A DNA stretch of 64,000 nt. Origin: Sphingobium terrigena (GTDB taxonomy: Bacteria; Pseudomonadota; Alphaproteobacteria; Sphingomonadales; Sphingomonadaceae). This document shows positions 44,451-53,823 of the stretch, piece by piece. The notes beneath the pieces are model-generated. The model was not told the DNA's origin and ran no database searches. It saw only the letters and a list, made by a program, of their open reading frames with translations. Both the position numbers and the translations under genes were made by a program. The stretch's first letter is position 1. Each line of letters starts with the position of its first letter. The stretch covers positions 124,001 to 188,000 of the forward strand of contig NZ_QVRA01000005.1 of NCBI RefSeq assembly GCF_003591655.1, written 5' to 3'.

Positions 44451-45155
44451 GTGGCCACCGTTGCAAGGAAATCGGCAACGCTGCGGGAACAGGTAGTGGG
44501 TATTTTGCTCGATGAACTGCGCAGCGGGCAATTTGCACCCGGTGATCGCTTGACCGAGCAGGTTCTGGCCGAACGCCTTGAAGTGTCGAGAACGCCGGCT
44601 CGGGAAGCGCTCAATCAGCTTACCGAGCAGGGGCTGCTGCGGTCCCGACCGGGCGGCGGTTATATTGTGCCCTCGCCCACGGAGGAGGAGGTTCGGCAAA
44701 TCATCGCAGTACGCATGTTGCTCGAACCGCCTGCCGTCCGAATGGCGGCAGCGGAGTACGGCCCAGAGAATATAGATGAAATCAACCGAGGTATTGAAGG
44801 CGAAAAGCTGGCAGCATCCGATCCCAATCCCGGCCAGTTCGCCCAGGCAAATGAGATCTTTCGCTCGGCTGTTTTCGGGGCCATCTCGAACATTCCCCTC
44901 CGCGACTTGATCAGCCAGTTCGCAAACCACCTCAATTTCATTCGCGCATCGACGCTCAAGGACATGCAACTGCGGCATGAAATCGTGAAGCGACAGATCC
45001 AGATACGCGACGCGATTGCTGTGGGTGACGGCGATTTGGCTGAAGGTCTCTGGCGTTCCTATCTACGGTATACTGAGGACACTTTGGTCGCGGCCATGAT
45101 CGAAGCAAGCGAGGAGGTTAAGGAGGCGATCGCCGATGGGGTAGGCGAGCCGTGA
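44451..45155 (+). CDS. GntR family (FCD) transcriptional regulator
   Basis: A 234-residue regulator from a GTG start with AGGAGAAGG 7 bp upstream. The N-terminal winged helix has LLDELRSGQFAPGDRLTEQV and VSRTPAREALNQLTEQGLL, and the C-terminal FCD domain has VRMLLEPPAVRMAA and NEIFRSAVF. FCD regulators usually release DNA on binding an aromatic or organic-acid intermediate. The 13-bp word is found before its own gene and before the neighbouring catabolic operons. It is the last gene before the IS5-family insertion. Confidence 0.9.
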   Translation: MATVARKSATLREQVVGILLDELRSGQFAPGDRLTEQVLAERLEVSRTPAREALNQLTEQGLLRSRPGGGYIVPSPTEEEVRQIIAVRMLLEPPAVRMAAAEYGPENIDEINRGIEGEKLAASDPNPGQFAQANEIFRSAVFGAISNIPLRDLISQFANHLNFIRASTLKDMQLRHEIVKRQIQIRDAIAVGDGDLAEGLWRSYLRYTEDTLVAAMIEASEEVKEAIADGVGEP

Positions 45156-45255
45156 ACGGCTAACTCTACCGACCTCTCCTGCGAAACTTGACCTGCTCGC
45201 GTCATTGATGAGTTCACCTCGAAATCCGCATCACGCCATGCGCAATTTTAGCTTA

Positions 45256-46079
45256 GGGGTCACGACTCATTCAGCACCAGAAGGCGGCGAGGAAGTTATC
45301 GGCGCGTCGGTCGTATCTTGTGGCGATGCGTCGCCAGTCCTTGATGCGGCAGAACATGCGTTCGATGCGGTTGCGACGTTTGTAGGCGATGCGGTCGAAG
45401 GGGATTGGCCGGTGCGGCGAGCGCTGGATGGGATGACCGCCTCGACCTGTTGCTGAGCGAGAAGCTGCCTGATTGTATCGGTGTCATAGGCCTTGTCGCC
45501 GAGCAGGCGGCGTGGCGGCTTGACGGTGGCGAGCAGCGCCGGGGCGACGCTATTGTCGGCAGTGTTGCCGGGCGTCAGGATGAAGGCGACGGGTCTGCCG
45601 ATAGTGTCAGCCAGCGCGTGGATCTTGCTCGTCCGCCCACCGCGCGAGCGGCCGATCGCCTCAGTCGTTTCCCCCTTTTTCCTCCGCCTGCGGAGCGATG
45701 GACTTTGACGTGGGTGGCGTCGATCGCGAGTTCATCCGGGACGCCTCCGGTACCCGCCACCTGCTCGAATAGCCGGCGCCAGATGCCACGCAGGGCCCAT
45801 CGATTGTAGCGGTTGTACAGCGTGGTGCGCGGTCCGTACTCGGGAGGCGCATCGCGCCAGCGGCAACCGGATTTCAGGATATGCAGGATGCCCGAGATCA
45901 CCCGGCGGTCATCCACCCGCCGCGCACCAGGCTCGCCATGGGGAAGATGCGGCTCGATCACCGCCCAGACTTCATCGCCCAGCCAATACAAATCCGACAT
46001 CAGCCGTCTCCTTAGCTCCCACGGCCATATCGAATCAGAATCAGATAATATAATCAAGATATTAATTGGGTTTTGACCC
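45256..46079 (-). mobile_element. IS5-family (IS427-like) insertion sequence
   Basis: An ~824-bp insertion bounded by short imperfect terminal repeats, GGGGTCACGACTCATT at the left and AGGGTCAAAACCCAATT (minus strand) at the right, with TA at both outer borders. It encodes one transposase in two frames. It separates the GntR-regulated set from the second Rieske set. Confidence 0.8.
45271..46000 (-). CDS. IS5-family transposase, two frames joined by -1 frameshift
   Basis: Frame 1 starts MSDLYWLGDEVWAVIEPHLP and holds the N-terminal DDE-domain part (GCRWRDAPPEYGPRTTLYNR, DELAIDATHVKVHRSA). At 45671-45680 (minus strand AAAAAGGGGG) a -1 shift joins it to frame 2, which reads EAIGRSRGGRTSKIHALAD ... 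LLGDKAYDTDTIR, then RIERMFCRIKDWRRIATRYD and ends at 45271. D, D and E residues are thus all present. The A/G run is a typical programmed-frameshift signal of this IS group, so the element is probably active rather than broken. Confidence 0.85.
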
Positions 46080-46306
46080 TAGCCCATCTTCAAAGAGGAT
46101 TTGGGCTTCACGGCTGGCCTACGTTCGTTCCCTACGGTGATGTTGGCCTGCGGCGGCAGTCGGATTTCTGCACTTGAAGGCTAATCCTTCACCGGCCGGG
46201 GCTAGTCCCATTCGCCGTGCATCGTCAAAAATGATGGACATCGAATGCGACAGGTCGGGTCCGCATGGCAACCGCATGCGCCGGTCCATAGCAATGGGAG
46301 TGGGCA

Positions 46307-47503
46307 ATGTCCGAAGACGCACATCGCTGGCTTGAGCAATATCCGGAGCTTGGCACCGGCCCAATCTCCACCGAGCCCTATATTTCATCCCAATGGTATG
46401 AGCGCGAGAAGGAGAAGATCTTCCGCAAGACCTGGCTCTGTGTCGGACGCGCCGACGAGATTCCGAAGGCGGGAGACTATAAGGTCAAGAAACTCGCGGC
46501 GGCGGACACGTCGGTCATTCTGATACGCGGCAAGGACGGCCAAATCCGCGCCTTCCATAACGCCTGCGCGCACCGCGGCAATACGGTGGTGACCGAGACG
46601 GACGAGGAGACGTTCGGCGGAGGAAAGGCCGCGATCGTCACCTGCCGCTTCCATGGTTGGGTCTATGATGCGGAAGGCCGGCTGAAACAGGTGCCGAGCG
46701 AGAAGCGCTTCTACGACTGCTTCTCGAAGGCAGACAACGGCCTGGCGCCCGTCCATTGCGACAGCTGGGAAGGGTTCATCTTCGTCAATGTCGCGGCGGA
46801 ACCCGAGACCAGCCTGCTCGACTATCTCGGCGACTACGCCCGGCATTTCGCCGGTTATCCGTTCGAGGCGCTCGACTACGGCTTCACCTACCGCACCTAT
46901 CTCGACTGCAACTGGAAGGTCGCGCACGATGCCTTCGCCGAAGCCTATCACGTCGATACGATCCACGCCGGATCGTTCCCGAACGTCTTCTCGACGGGGT
47001 TGCAGAACGTCAAGCTGATGGGACCGCATCGCAGCTGCGCGGTCTGCCTGACGCTCGGTGCGAAACCCACGCCGATCGCCGCGATCGCAAACGGCCTGGC
47101 GCGGGCTTCGCTCGTCTCCCGGAGCGCCGAGACGATGCTTCCACCATCGATCAACCCGGACAAGCGCGGCGACTTCGCCTTCGAACTGAGCGTGCTCTTT
47201 CCGAACACCCTGATCCATGTCTCCGAGGGAATCTGGTTCACGCACCAGTTCTGGCCGATGGCACACAACAGGACATTGTGGGAGGGCCGCTACTATGTGA
47301 AGGCGCCTAAAACCTGCAGCGAGCGCTGGGCGACCGAGCATGCGATGACGCTGCAGCGCAATGCCTGGCTCGAAGACACGGCCACGATGGAGGACACACA
47401 GCGGGCGATGCAGTCGCGTGCGAAGCTCTTCCAGCATCTGCAGGATGACGAGATACTGATCCGCCATGGCGCCGTGATCGTCGATCGCTTTGTCAACGCG
47501 TAA
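46307..47503 (+). CDS. Aromatic ring-hydroxylating dioxygenase, alpha subunit-like
   Basis: A 398-residue Rieske oxygenase. Rieske motif CAHRGNTVV ... VTCRFHGWVYD (residues ~85-120) and the catalytic iron site DCNWKVAHDAFAEAYHVDTIH (about 205-225). The HGW and NWK blocks fit the Ring_hydroxyl_A group of multicomponent dioxygenases. It begins an operon with a small unknown protein, a SnoaL-like protein and a Rieske ferredoxin. The electron-transfer reductase must come from elsewhere. The substrate is unknown. Confidence 0.92.
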   Translation: MSEDAHRWLEQYPELGTGPISTEPYISSQWYEREKEKIFRKTWLCVGRADEIPKAGDYKVKKLAAADTSVILIRGKDGQIRAFHNACAHRGNTVVTETDEETFGGGKAAIVTCRFHGWVYDAEGRLKQVPSEKRFYDCFSKADNGLAPVHCDSWEGFIFVNVAAEPETSLLDYLGDYARHFAGYPFEALDYGFTYRTYLDCNWKVAHDAFAEAYHVDTIHAGSFPNVFSTGLQNVKLMGPHRSCAVCLTLGAKPTPIAAIANGLARASLVSRSAETMLPPSINPDKRGDFAFELSVLFPNTLIHVSEGIWFTHQFWPMAHNRTLWEGRYYVKAPKTCSERWATEHAMTLQRNAWLEDTATMEDTQRAMQSRAKLFQHLQDDEILIRHGAVIVDRFVNA

Positions 47504-47516
47504 GGGGCGGCGCGGA

Positions 47517-47891
47517 ATGACAATGAAGTCGTTGCCCGGCGCGTTCGCCGATCTGGCTCCCTATCTCGATTGGGCATTGCCCAGCGCGGACGAGCGGCAG
47601 GCGCATCGCCTGCAGGCCAGCCGCGAGCAACTGCAAGCCTTCTACGACGCCATCCTGCCCCGGATCGGAGCGATACTGGAGGTCATGGATGGTTATCCCC
47701 TTGGCGGGCTGCCCGAGGATCTCCACCCTCTGTATCACCTTGCCCTCTCGCTTACCGAAGTCGCGCCGCACATCGAGCTCTACGGCGGATCGCCCGGTGT
47801 TCCCTTCGCGTTCGAGGAGTCGCGCTTCGTCGCCGCCCACGGCGCCCAGGACACCGCGCTCGGCCTGCCGCCTGCCGCGTCCAGATCATGA
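47517..47891 (+). CDS. Small protein of unknown function in Rieske operon
   Basis: A 124-residue protein, mostly helical in appearance: LDWALPSADERQAHRLQASR then YDAILPRIGAILEVMDGYPL and a C-terminal stretch with HLALSLTEVAPHIELYGGSP. No known family is recognised. Its start follows the dioxygenase stop by 13 bp and its own stop overlaps the SnoaL-like gene (ATGA), so it is clearly part of the operon. It may be an assembly or stabilising factor for the oxygenase. Confidence 0.75.
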   Translation: MTMKSLPGAFADLAPYLDWALPSADERQAHRLQASREQLQAFYDAILPRIGAILEVMDGYPLGGLPEDLHPLYHLALSLTEVAPHIELYGGSPGVPFAFEESRFVAAHGAQDTALGLPPAASRS

Positions 47892-48370
47892 GCGCGACGG
47901 TCGAGGAGCGGCTCGCGCTGCTAGAGGCGCGCGCGGAAATCACCGACCTAGTCGCGCGCTATGCGCTTGGCGCGGACCGGCGCAATGATCCGGCGATCAT
48001 GGGACGGCTTTTTGCGGCGGACGCGAGCTGGTCGGCCGACGGCTTCGGGGTGCTGCGGGGACGCGAGGCGATCGCAGAGGGCCTCGCGGCAATCGCGGCC
48101 GAGAAAGTTCTCTGGTCGATCCATTTCATGGTCGCCCCGGTGATCGCGATCGCGACGGACGGACGGAGTGGGACCTGCCAATGGTATCTCTGGGAACTGT
48201 GCACGATGCAGGCCGAGGCAGGCCCGCAGGATCAATGGCTGGGCGGCTGGTACGACGGGACGGTCACCCTGACGGAGGACGGATGGAAGTTGCGGAGCGT
48301 GGTGCTGCACATCCGGGTCCAGGGCGAAATCGCGCCTGCCTTGTTCTTCAAAAAGCGGGCGGAGGGATGA
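47888..48370 (+). CDS. SnoaL-like/NTF2-fold protein, possible oxygenase small subunit
   Basis: A 160-residue NTF2-fold protein: EERLALLEARAEITDLVARY ... DPAIMGRLFAADASWSADGF and GREAIAEGLAAI. The beta subunits of ring-hydroxylating dioxygenases share this fold and size, so it could be the small subunit for the oxygenase at 46307. SnoaL_4 isomerase or dehydratase relatives are the alternative. It overlaps both neighbours by 4 bp. Confidence 0.8.
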   Translation: MSATVEERLALLEARAEITDLVARYALGADRRNDPAIMGRLFAADASWSADGFGVLRGREAIAEGLAAIAAEKVLWSIHFMVAPVIAIATDGRSGTCQWYLWELCTMQAEAGPQDQWLGGWYDGTVTLTEDGWKLRSVVLHIRVQGEIAPALFFKKRAEG

Positions 48371-48672
48371 GGGAACGGCTGTGCGCTTCGGGCGACCTGC
48401 CCGAAGGCGAGGTGATCCAGGTCGATCTTGGCGATGGCCGTATGCTCGCGGTCTACCGGCTGGAGGGAGACGTTTTCGCGACCGACGATCTGTGCAGCCA
48501 TGGGGACGCATCGCTCGCCGACGGTTTCATCGAGAATGGGGAGATCGTCTGCCCCTATCATATGGGCCGCTTCGACATCCGTACCGGTGAGGCGACCGGC
48601 GCACCCTGTTCCGTCGCCATAGGAACCTATCGGGTCCAGGAGTGCGATGGCGAGATTGTCCTGATCTCCTGA
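48367..48672 (+). CDS. Rieske-type ferredoxin
   Basis: A 101-residue [2Fe-2S] Rieske ferredoxin with CSHGDASLADG (about residue 42) and CPYHMGRFDIRTGEA (about 62). It should carry electrons from an external ferredoxin reductase to the dioxygenase encoded upstream. The ATG overlaps the preceding stop by 4 bp and follows GGAGGG. It is the last gene of the operon, convergent with the AraC-type regulator, with stops 5 bp apart. Confidence 0.92.
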   Translation: MRERLCASGDLPEGEVIQVDLGDGRMLAVYRLEGDVFATDDLCSHGDASLADGFIENGEIVCPYHMGRFDIRTGEATGAPCSVAIGTYRVQECDGEIVLIS

Positions 48673-48677
48673 TCGCG

Positions 48678-49772
48678 TCAGGCCGAACGGAGTGTCTCCG
48701 ACGGCCGCTCGCCATAGCGTTCATAATAGTCGTGCGCGAACTTACTCAGATGCGTGAAGCCGCAATTGAGCGCGACCTGTGTCACCGACAGGCCGCTCTC
48801 CGCCCCGCCCCGTAGCGCGGCGCGGGCGCGGGCAAGGCGGTAGTTCTTGAGATAGCCCATCGGCGTGGCGTCGCGAAAGCGGCGAAAGCCCGTGTGAAGC
48901 GAGCGGGCGCTGACGCCCGACACATCGATCAGATCGGTGAGGCTGATCGGGTCCTCGGCATGGGCGCGCACATATTCCTCGACACGGCGGACATAATAGG
49001 GCGCCGGGCCTGGAGTTGGCCCGTCGAACAGATCACTATGGTTGTGCGGCACCGCCGCGAGCAGCAGGCGTTTGAGTGTGTCCTCGATCGCTTCGCCCAC
49101 GCGCGGATGGTCATAGCCGGGCAGACCGCGATTGAGATCGTCGCAGACCAGCCGGACCATATTGGTGAACGTCGCTGCAATACCCTCGACAGGCACCGGA
49201 CGCGGCGAAAATATGAGCTCGCCGGGCCGAAAGCCGAGTTCCCGGACCAGCAGCGCCTGCAGATCGCTCTTCGGGATTTTGACGGTGAAGTGACGATAGC
49301 CCTCGGCAAAGGTCTGGCGGATGCGCGAGTCCGAGCCCAGCACGCACATTTCGCCTGGCCGCAGCAGGTGGGTCTGGTCGCCCTGGGTGATCGCGGCCAG
49401 TCCCGAGAGGGAGAATTGCACGAGGTAGATATGCTCCATCGGCGGGATACCGACGACGATCCGACCATAGGGATTTCCATAGTCTGTCGCATTGAAGGTC
49501 AGGGACCGCAGCGACGTCTGGTGATGCCGGAACAGGATCGGCGGCACCCCGCCTTCAATGTGCAGATGGTGACGGCAGAAGACCGAACTCATATGCGCAT
49601 GCACCGCGTCGATGTCCGTCGTGACAAGCTTTGCACATTCCTCGAGCGGCAAGGCATTACCGTTCCACGCATCGACGTTCGATGCACAACCTTCTTGCAA
49701 GAGCATCATATCGCCGCCTCCCATGCCAAAGGCGAAGCCCGTGCCCGCCTGGATGAAGACCGTGTCAGGCAA
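48678..49772 (-). CDS. AraC family transcriptional regulator
   Basis: Up to 364 residues (ATGs at 49772 and slightly inside are alternatives). The N-terminal part has an AraC-binding-like domain (ILFRHHQTSLRSLTF, LLRPGEMCVLGSDSRIR) and the C-terminal ~100 residues a double helix-turn-helix (LTDLIDVSGVSARSLHTGFR, VTQVALNCGFTHLSKFAHDY). This layout is that of activators for aromatic-degradation genes (XylS/AlkS-like). The target is probably the convergent Rieske operon or the acetamidase gene. Confidence 0.9.
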   Translation of the reverse strand: MPDTVFIQAGTGFAFGMGGGDMMLLQEGCASNVDAWNGNALPLEECAKLVTTDIDAVHAHMSSVFCRHHLHIEGGVPPILFRHHQTSLRSLTFNATDYGNPYGRIVVGIPPMEHIYLVQFSLSGLAAITQGDQTHLLRPGEMCVLGSDSRIRQTFAEGYRHFTVKIPKSDLQALLVRELGFRPGELIFSPRPVPVEGIAATFTNMVRLVCDDLNRGLPGYDHPRVGEAIEDTLKRLLLAAVPHNHSDLFDGPTPGPAPYYVRRVEEYVRAHAEDPISLTDLIDVSGVSARSLHTGFRRFRDATPMGYLKNYRLARARAALRGGAESGLSVTQVALNCGFTHLSKFAHDYYERYGERPSETLRSA

Positions 49773-49999
49773 TCCCCTCTGAGAAAGATGTGCTGTTCTG
49801 CCATGAAGCTGCGCGATCCAACGATCGGCGCTAAGCCTAGCAGTGTCTCGTAAGCGCTGAACCTAATCAAGGATGAATTGCACGTCCGGGTCAACAAGCT
49901 CCTGGTCCGGCCTGTTATGGTGTTTGGACGGTGACGCTGGTCCGCCATGCGAAAATGCAATTGAGCGGTACTGTCAGATGTTGCCGCTCCAGGCATATG

Positions 50000-51304
50000 C
50001 TATGGATTGCCATATTGCGCGTCGACCAGGTGGGCGATGCCCATCCGCTGCAGGATCGCCCTGGGACAAAGGAAGGTTACGCGCACGACGCCAGGCAGCC
50101 GGCTGATTTCGATCGATCCAGCGATCGTCGCCCGGTTGAGAATCTCGTCATAGGGTAGCCCGGTAACTTTCGCGGCACGTTCAAGCCCGTTCTTCGTCGC
50201 ATCGTTGAGGGTGACTCCCGAGCCGATGAAGGTGATCGGCCCGTTGTCCTCGATCGTCTTCTGGCCGTAGCGCGCGGCCAGCGCTTCCACGGCGCCGCGT
50301 TCCTTCGCGGTCAGCGGCTGGGCGAGCAGCGGCAGATCCTCCGGCACCTGGAGAAGGATGGGACCATCGATTGCAAGGCCCTTGATGACCTCGACTTCCA
50401 GCTCGACCTCTCCCGAGACGTCGGTCGCGTGGCCGGCAATCTCTCCATTGCCCTGCTGGGCATGCATGTCGCCCATGTAGATGCCGCCGCCGGGAATCTT
50501 CACCGGGCAGATCAGGACCGCGCCCTGCCGGACCGAGTTCGTGTCCATATGCCCATCGGTCTTGTGCTGTTCGAGTTCCTCCTGCGTCATGGCGTAATCG
50601 TGCGGCGCGCCGACCAGAAAGGAGCCGAAATCGCCGGCATTGTGCGAATCCGGCAGGTCACACGAGGGGCTGGTGCCGATATTGCCCAAGAATGGACGCA
50701 TCCGCGCGGTCAGCCCGGCGATGTCGGCGCGGGCGAGCGAAAGGATCGAGTGCTGGCTGGAAAGGTCCGGGAGCGCGGCCATGATCTCGGCGTCGCCCGC
50801 GATCCCCTCGGCGATGTCCTTGTCGACGGTGAGCGAGACCGCGTTGTCACGGTCGAGTACGATCACATAACCGTTCGAGAAGCGGAAGGCGCTGACCTCC
50901 GCGCCGCATTTGTCGCAGCGCACCGCCTCGTCGCCGATGCCCTCGACACGGCTCGGTGGAGCGATCGCGCCGCAAGCCGAGCATTGCTTGGCGACGAAGG
51001 GATCGCCCAGATAGCGCCCCTCGACAAATTGCATGACCCCCGACGAAGTGGCCTGGGATGTCACGCGGACTGTCCTGAGCTTGATCGCGATCGCGTCACC
51101 GATCTCTGCGCCCTCGACCAGCACCGGCCGGGTCACTTCATGGCCGCCCTGGAATTTGGGCGTGATCATCGGCCCCCAGCATCCCGGCGGGGTTCCGCTG
51201 CGAATGGTGCCGCCGTCCTGCACGGTTCCGGCTGGCGCCATTCCAGGACCGACGATACCACCGCTATATTCGAAGACTTCGACAACAGGCTTGGCTTCGG
51301 ACAT
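50000..51304 (-). CDS. Acetamidase/formamidase family protein with zinc-ribbon insert
   Basis: A 434-residue FmdA/AmdA family enzyme: GGIVGPGMAPAGTVQDGG, VGAPHDYAMTQEELEQ, and the hallmark GGGIYMGDMHAQQGNGEIAG. Inserted at residues ~107-135 is a CSAC ... CDKC zinc-ribbon module not normally required by formamidases. FmdA-type enzymes hydrolyse short amides to ammonia and an acid. Here it may take an amide released from the pathway substrate. It is divergent from the LLM monooxygenase gene. Confidence 0.88.
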   Translation of the reverse strand: MSEAKPVVEVFEYSGGIVGPGMAPAGTVQDGGTIRSGTPPGCWGPMITPKFQGGHEVTRPVLVEGAEIGDAIAIKLRTVRVTSQATSSGVMQFVEGRYLGDPFVAKQCSACGAIAPPSRVEGIGDEAVRCDKCGAEVSAFRFSNGYVIVLDRDNAVSLTVDKDIAEGIAGDAEIMAALPDLSSQHSILSLARADIAGLTARMRPFLGNIGTSPSCDLPDSHNAGDFGSFLVGAPHDYAMTQEELEQHKTDGHMDTNSVRQGAVLICPVKIPGGGIYMGDMHAQQGNGEIAGHATDVSGEVELEVEVIKGLAIDGPILLQVPEDLPLLAQPLTAKERGAVEALAARYGQKTIEDNGPITFIGSGVTLNDATKNGLERAAKVTGLPYDEILNRATIAGSIEISRLPGVVRVTFLCPRAILQRMGIAHLVDAQYGNP

Positions 51305-51576
51305 GGTTGGAATTCCTGCAGGCTACGATCCGCCAAGGATTGCCAGCGGGCAGCCAACAGGGAAGAGCAATTGTACGCGAGCCGCGATAGCCCGCCATTA
51401 TGCTGCGGAATCGTGAGATTATGTGCAGCGACGGGATAAGATCTTGTCCCGCGTCGATGGTAAGCACATCGGGCGCCCGGACATTGATGCAAACGAAGGC
51501 TCAGGTTCGCAGTGGGAGGATAGTGTGATCCGGCAATGACGGATAGCATGCCGGTAGACCAGAACGGGGGAAACGG

Positions 51577-52680
51577 ATGGGCTATCCACCCAATCGCATG
51601 ACAGGATCTAAACGGTTCAAGCTTGGAACATTCTCTTCCAATTGCTCGGGCGGCATGTCGATTACGACGGTGCCTGAGAAATGGCGCGCGAGCTGGGACA
51701 ATAATCTGGCTCTGGCGCGCATGCTGGATGCGGCGGGCATGGATTTCATGCTGCCGGTGGCGCGCTGGATCGGCTGGGGCGGCGAGAGCGGCTTTCATGG
51801 CGAGGTCCTCGAAACCCTGACCTGGGCCGCCGGGCTCCTTGCGGCCACCCAGAACATAAGCGTCATCGCGACGGTCCACGCGGCCGCGTTCAATCCGGTC
51901 GTGCTCGCCAAGCAAATGGCGACGATCGACCAAATCGGTCACGGCCGCTCAGGTATCAATATCGTCGCGGGCTGGAACAAGCCGGAGTTCGAGGCGCTCG
52001 GCCTGAGCCTGCCGGACGATCATGCGGTGCGCTACGCCTATGCGCAGGAATGGTTCGAGATCGTTCGACGCCTGTGGACGAGCGAGGACCCGTTCGATTT
52101 CGATGGCGAGTTCTTCACGCTCAAGGCCGTCCATGGGTCGCCACTGCCGTTTGACGGACCACCCCCGGTCCTGAATGCCGCAGGCTCCGGGATCGGTCGC
52201 CAGTTCGCCACCCGGAACGCCGATTTCCTCTTCACGCCCGCCATCGATCTGGATCGCTCGAAGGAGGAGATCGCCGAGTTGAAGGCGCTCGCCAACACCG
52301 CGGGCCGATCGGTCGATGTCCTGACATTTTCGCATGTGGTGTGCCGCCCGACAACGAAGGAGGCGGAGGACTATGTCCAGTATTTCGGCTATGAGCATCG
52401 CGACGACTACACGCTCGATCGCGTCATCGAGATGCAGTTTGCGCACGCGCAGTCCTTTCCCCACGATCTGCTGACGCTGATCCGCAACCGCTTTGCCGTC
52501 GGTCATGGCGGCTATCCGCTGATCGGCACGCCGGAGCAGGTCGCCGATGGCATCTGCGCGATCCATGAGGCCGGGTTCGGTGGCACAACCTTGTCGTTCG
52601 TCGATTATGTCGCCGAATTCCCTTATTTCCGCGACACGGTACTGCCGCTCCTCGACGCCCGCGGATTGCGACCGGCCTAG
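51577..52680 (+). CDS. LLM class flavin-dependent monooxygenase
   Basis: A 367-residue luciferase-like monooxygenase. Landmarks: FKLGTFSSNCSGGMSITTVP, WAAGLLAATQNISVIATVHA, QIGHGRSGINIVAGW (flavin-phosphate region) and the C-terminal HGGYPLIGTPEQVADGICAI. The GINIVxGW block is shared with RutA-, SfnG- and NtaA-like enzymes that oxidise N-heterocycles, sulfones or chelators using FMNH2. A reductase is not encoded nearby. Its pairing with an acetamidase/formamidase suggests that a C-N bond is opened and an amide is released. Confidence 0.9.
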   Translation: MGYPPNRMTGSKRFKLGTFSSNCSGGMSITTVPEKWRASWDNNLALARMLDAAGMDFMLPVARWIGWGGESGFHGEVLETLTWAAGLLAATQNISVIATVHAAAFNPVVLAKQMATIDQIGHGRSGINIVAGWNKPEFEALGLSLPDDHAVRYAYAQEWFEIVRRLWTSEDPFDFDGEFFTLKAVHGSPLPFDGPPPVLNAAGSGIGRQFATRNADFLFTPAIDLDRSKEEIAELKALANTAGRSVDVLTFSHVVCRPTTKEAEDYVQYFGYEHRDDYTLDRVIEMQFAHAQSFPHDLLTLIRNRFAVGHGGYPLIGTPEQVADGICAIHEAGFGGTTLSFVDYVAEFPYFRDTVLPLLDARGLRPA

Positions 52681-52838
52681 TCAAGCGCCCTGGGAAAGCC
52701 GGAAAGGCGGTTGCGCCAGGCGGAGCGACACGACCCCGTTGCCTGCGGCCTGTGCATCAACGGCCGGCGCGCAGGGGCTTCAGGACCATCAAGGGGCATA
52801 TGAACCATTTGGCCGGAACATCAGAAAGGAAGTCGGAA

Positions 52839-53705
52839 ATGACAGCGTCTCTGGTCACCGTGTTCGGCGCGACGGGTCTTGCCGGCGGCGCGGTCGCCCG
52901 CTCTTTCGCGAAGGCGGGGTGGACGGTTCAGGCCGCCACGCGCGACACGGAAAGCGAACAGGCCCGTGCGCTTGCAGCGTCGGGGATCGTGCCGGTCTAT
53001 GCCGACCTCGATGAGCGGGCCAGCATCCGACAGGCGATCGAAGGCTCGGCAGTCGTCTACCTCTCGGGGCCGTCCCTGACCAATCGGTGGGATGTCGGCC
53101 AGGCGGTGCAAGGCATCAACGTCTGCGACGCGGTGGCGGAGGTTGCGACACCACATTTCATCTACCAGTCCGCCATGGTTCGCGAAGCGCGCGGCGTATT
53201 GGGCTTTGGTTCAAAGCGTGCGATCGAGGAGCGGATCGCGGAACTGGGTATCTCCGCAACCATAAGCCGACCCGGCATATTCATGGACATTTTCCTCGAA
53301 CGGTTTCCCGTGCGTCGAACGAACGAAGGATATGAGCTCGTTTTTCCCCTGCCGGCCGATTGCCTACTCGACCTGATCGCGGTGGAGGATGTCGGCCGCG
53401 CCGCGGTTGCGGTCGCCACGGATCCGGACAAGCATGTCGGGCAGACATATGAACTTGTCGGTGACAATATCTCCTTTCGCGATATCGCCCGAACCCTCAC
53501 CGAGCAGCTGGGCGCGCCGGTCAAAGCCGTGTCCCTTCCTGTCGAGCAATTGGCGCAGGCCTGGCCACAGGGCGAGGGATTGTTCCGGTGGTTCGCGTCC
53601 GCAAGGACGCTCGCCTCCCCGGATGAGGGCCAGGCGCTCGTCGGATCGATGCAGGACTTCCGGACTTGGGCGATCATGCATGGGGACGCGCTGTCGCGCT
53701 TCTGA
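52839..53705 (+). CDS. NmrA-like NAD(P)-binding protein (copy 2)
   Basis: A 288-residue protein, MTASLVTVFGATGLAGGAVA, closely similar to 32325-33203 over the full length (RWDVGQAVQGINVCDAVAEV, SRPGIFMDIFLERF, WPQGEGLFRWFAS). The start ATG is preceded by AAAGGAAG. It is convergent with the second racemase-like gene. Retention of two copies in one cluster suggests a real role, perhaps paired redox steps or sensing. Confidence 0.85.
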   Translation: MTASLVTVFGATGLAGGAVARSFAKAGWTVQAATRDTESEQARALAASGIVPVYADLDERASIRQAIEGSAVVYLSGPSLTNRWDVGQAVQGINVCDAVAEVATPHFIYQSAMVREARGVLGFGSKRAIEERIAELGISATISRPGIFMDIFLERFPVRRTNEGYELVFPLPADCLLDLIAVEDVGRAAVAVATDPDKHVGQTYELVGDNISFRDIARTLTEQLGAPVKAVSLPVEQLAQAWPQGEGLFRWFASARTLASPDEGQALVGSMQDFRTWAIMHGDALSRF

Positions 53706-53823
53706 TTCAGTGCCTGTCCGCGATAGGGCTTCCACCCGGACCGAACCGTCAGCGAGCGCAACCCTGATCCGATCCAGATTTTTGTGACCATCGACCCGAG
53801 GGTCAGGCCCTGCCCGCAGCCGA

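Noticed and set aside
46385..47467. 360-codon minus-strand frame opposite the Rieske dioxygenase
   Set aside because: The plus-strand gene has complete Rieske and iron-site motifs. The opposite frame is a shadow.
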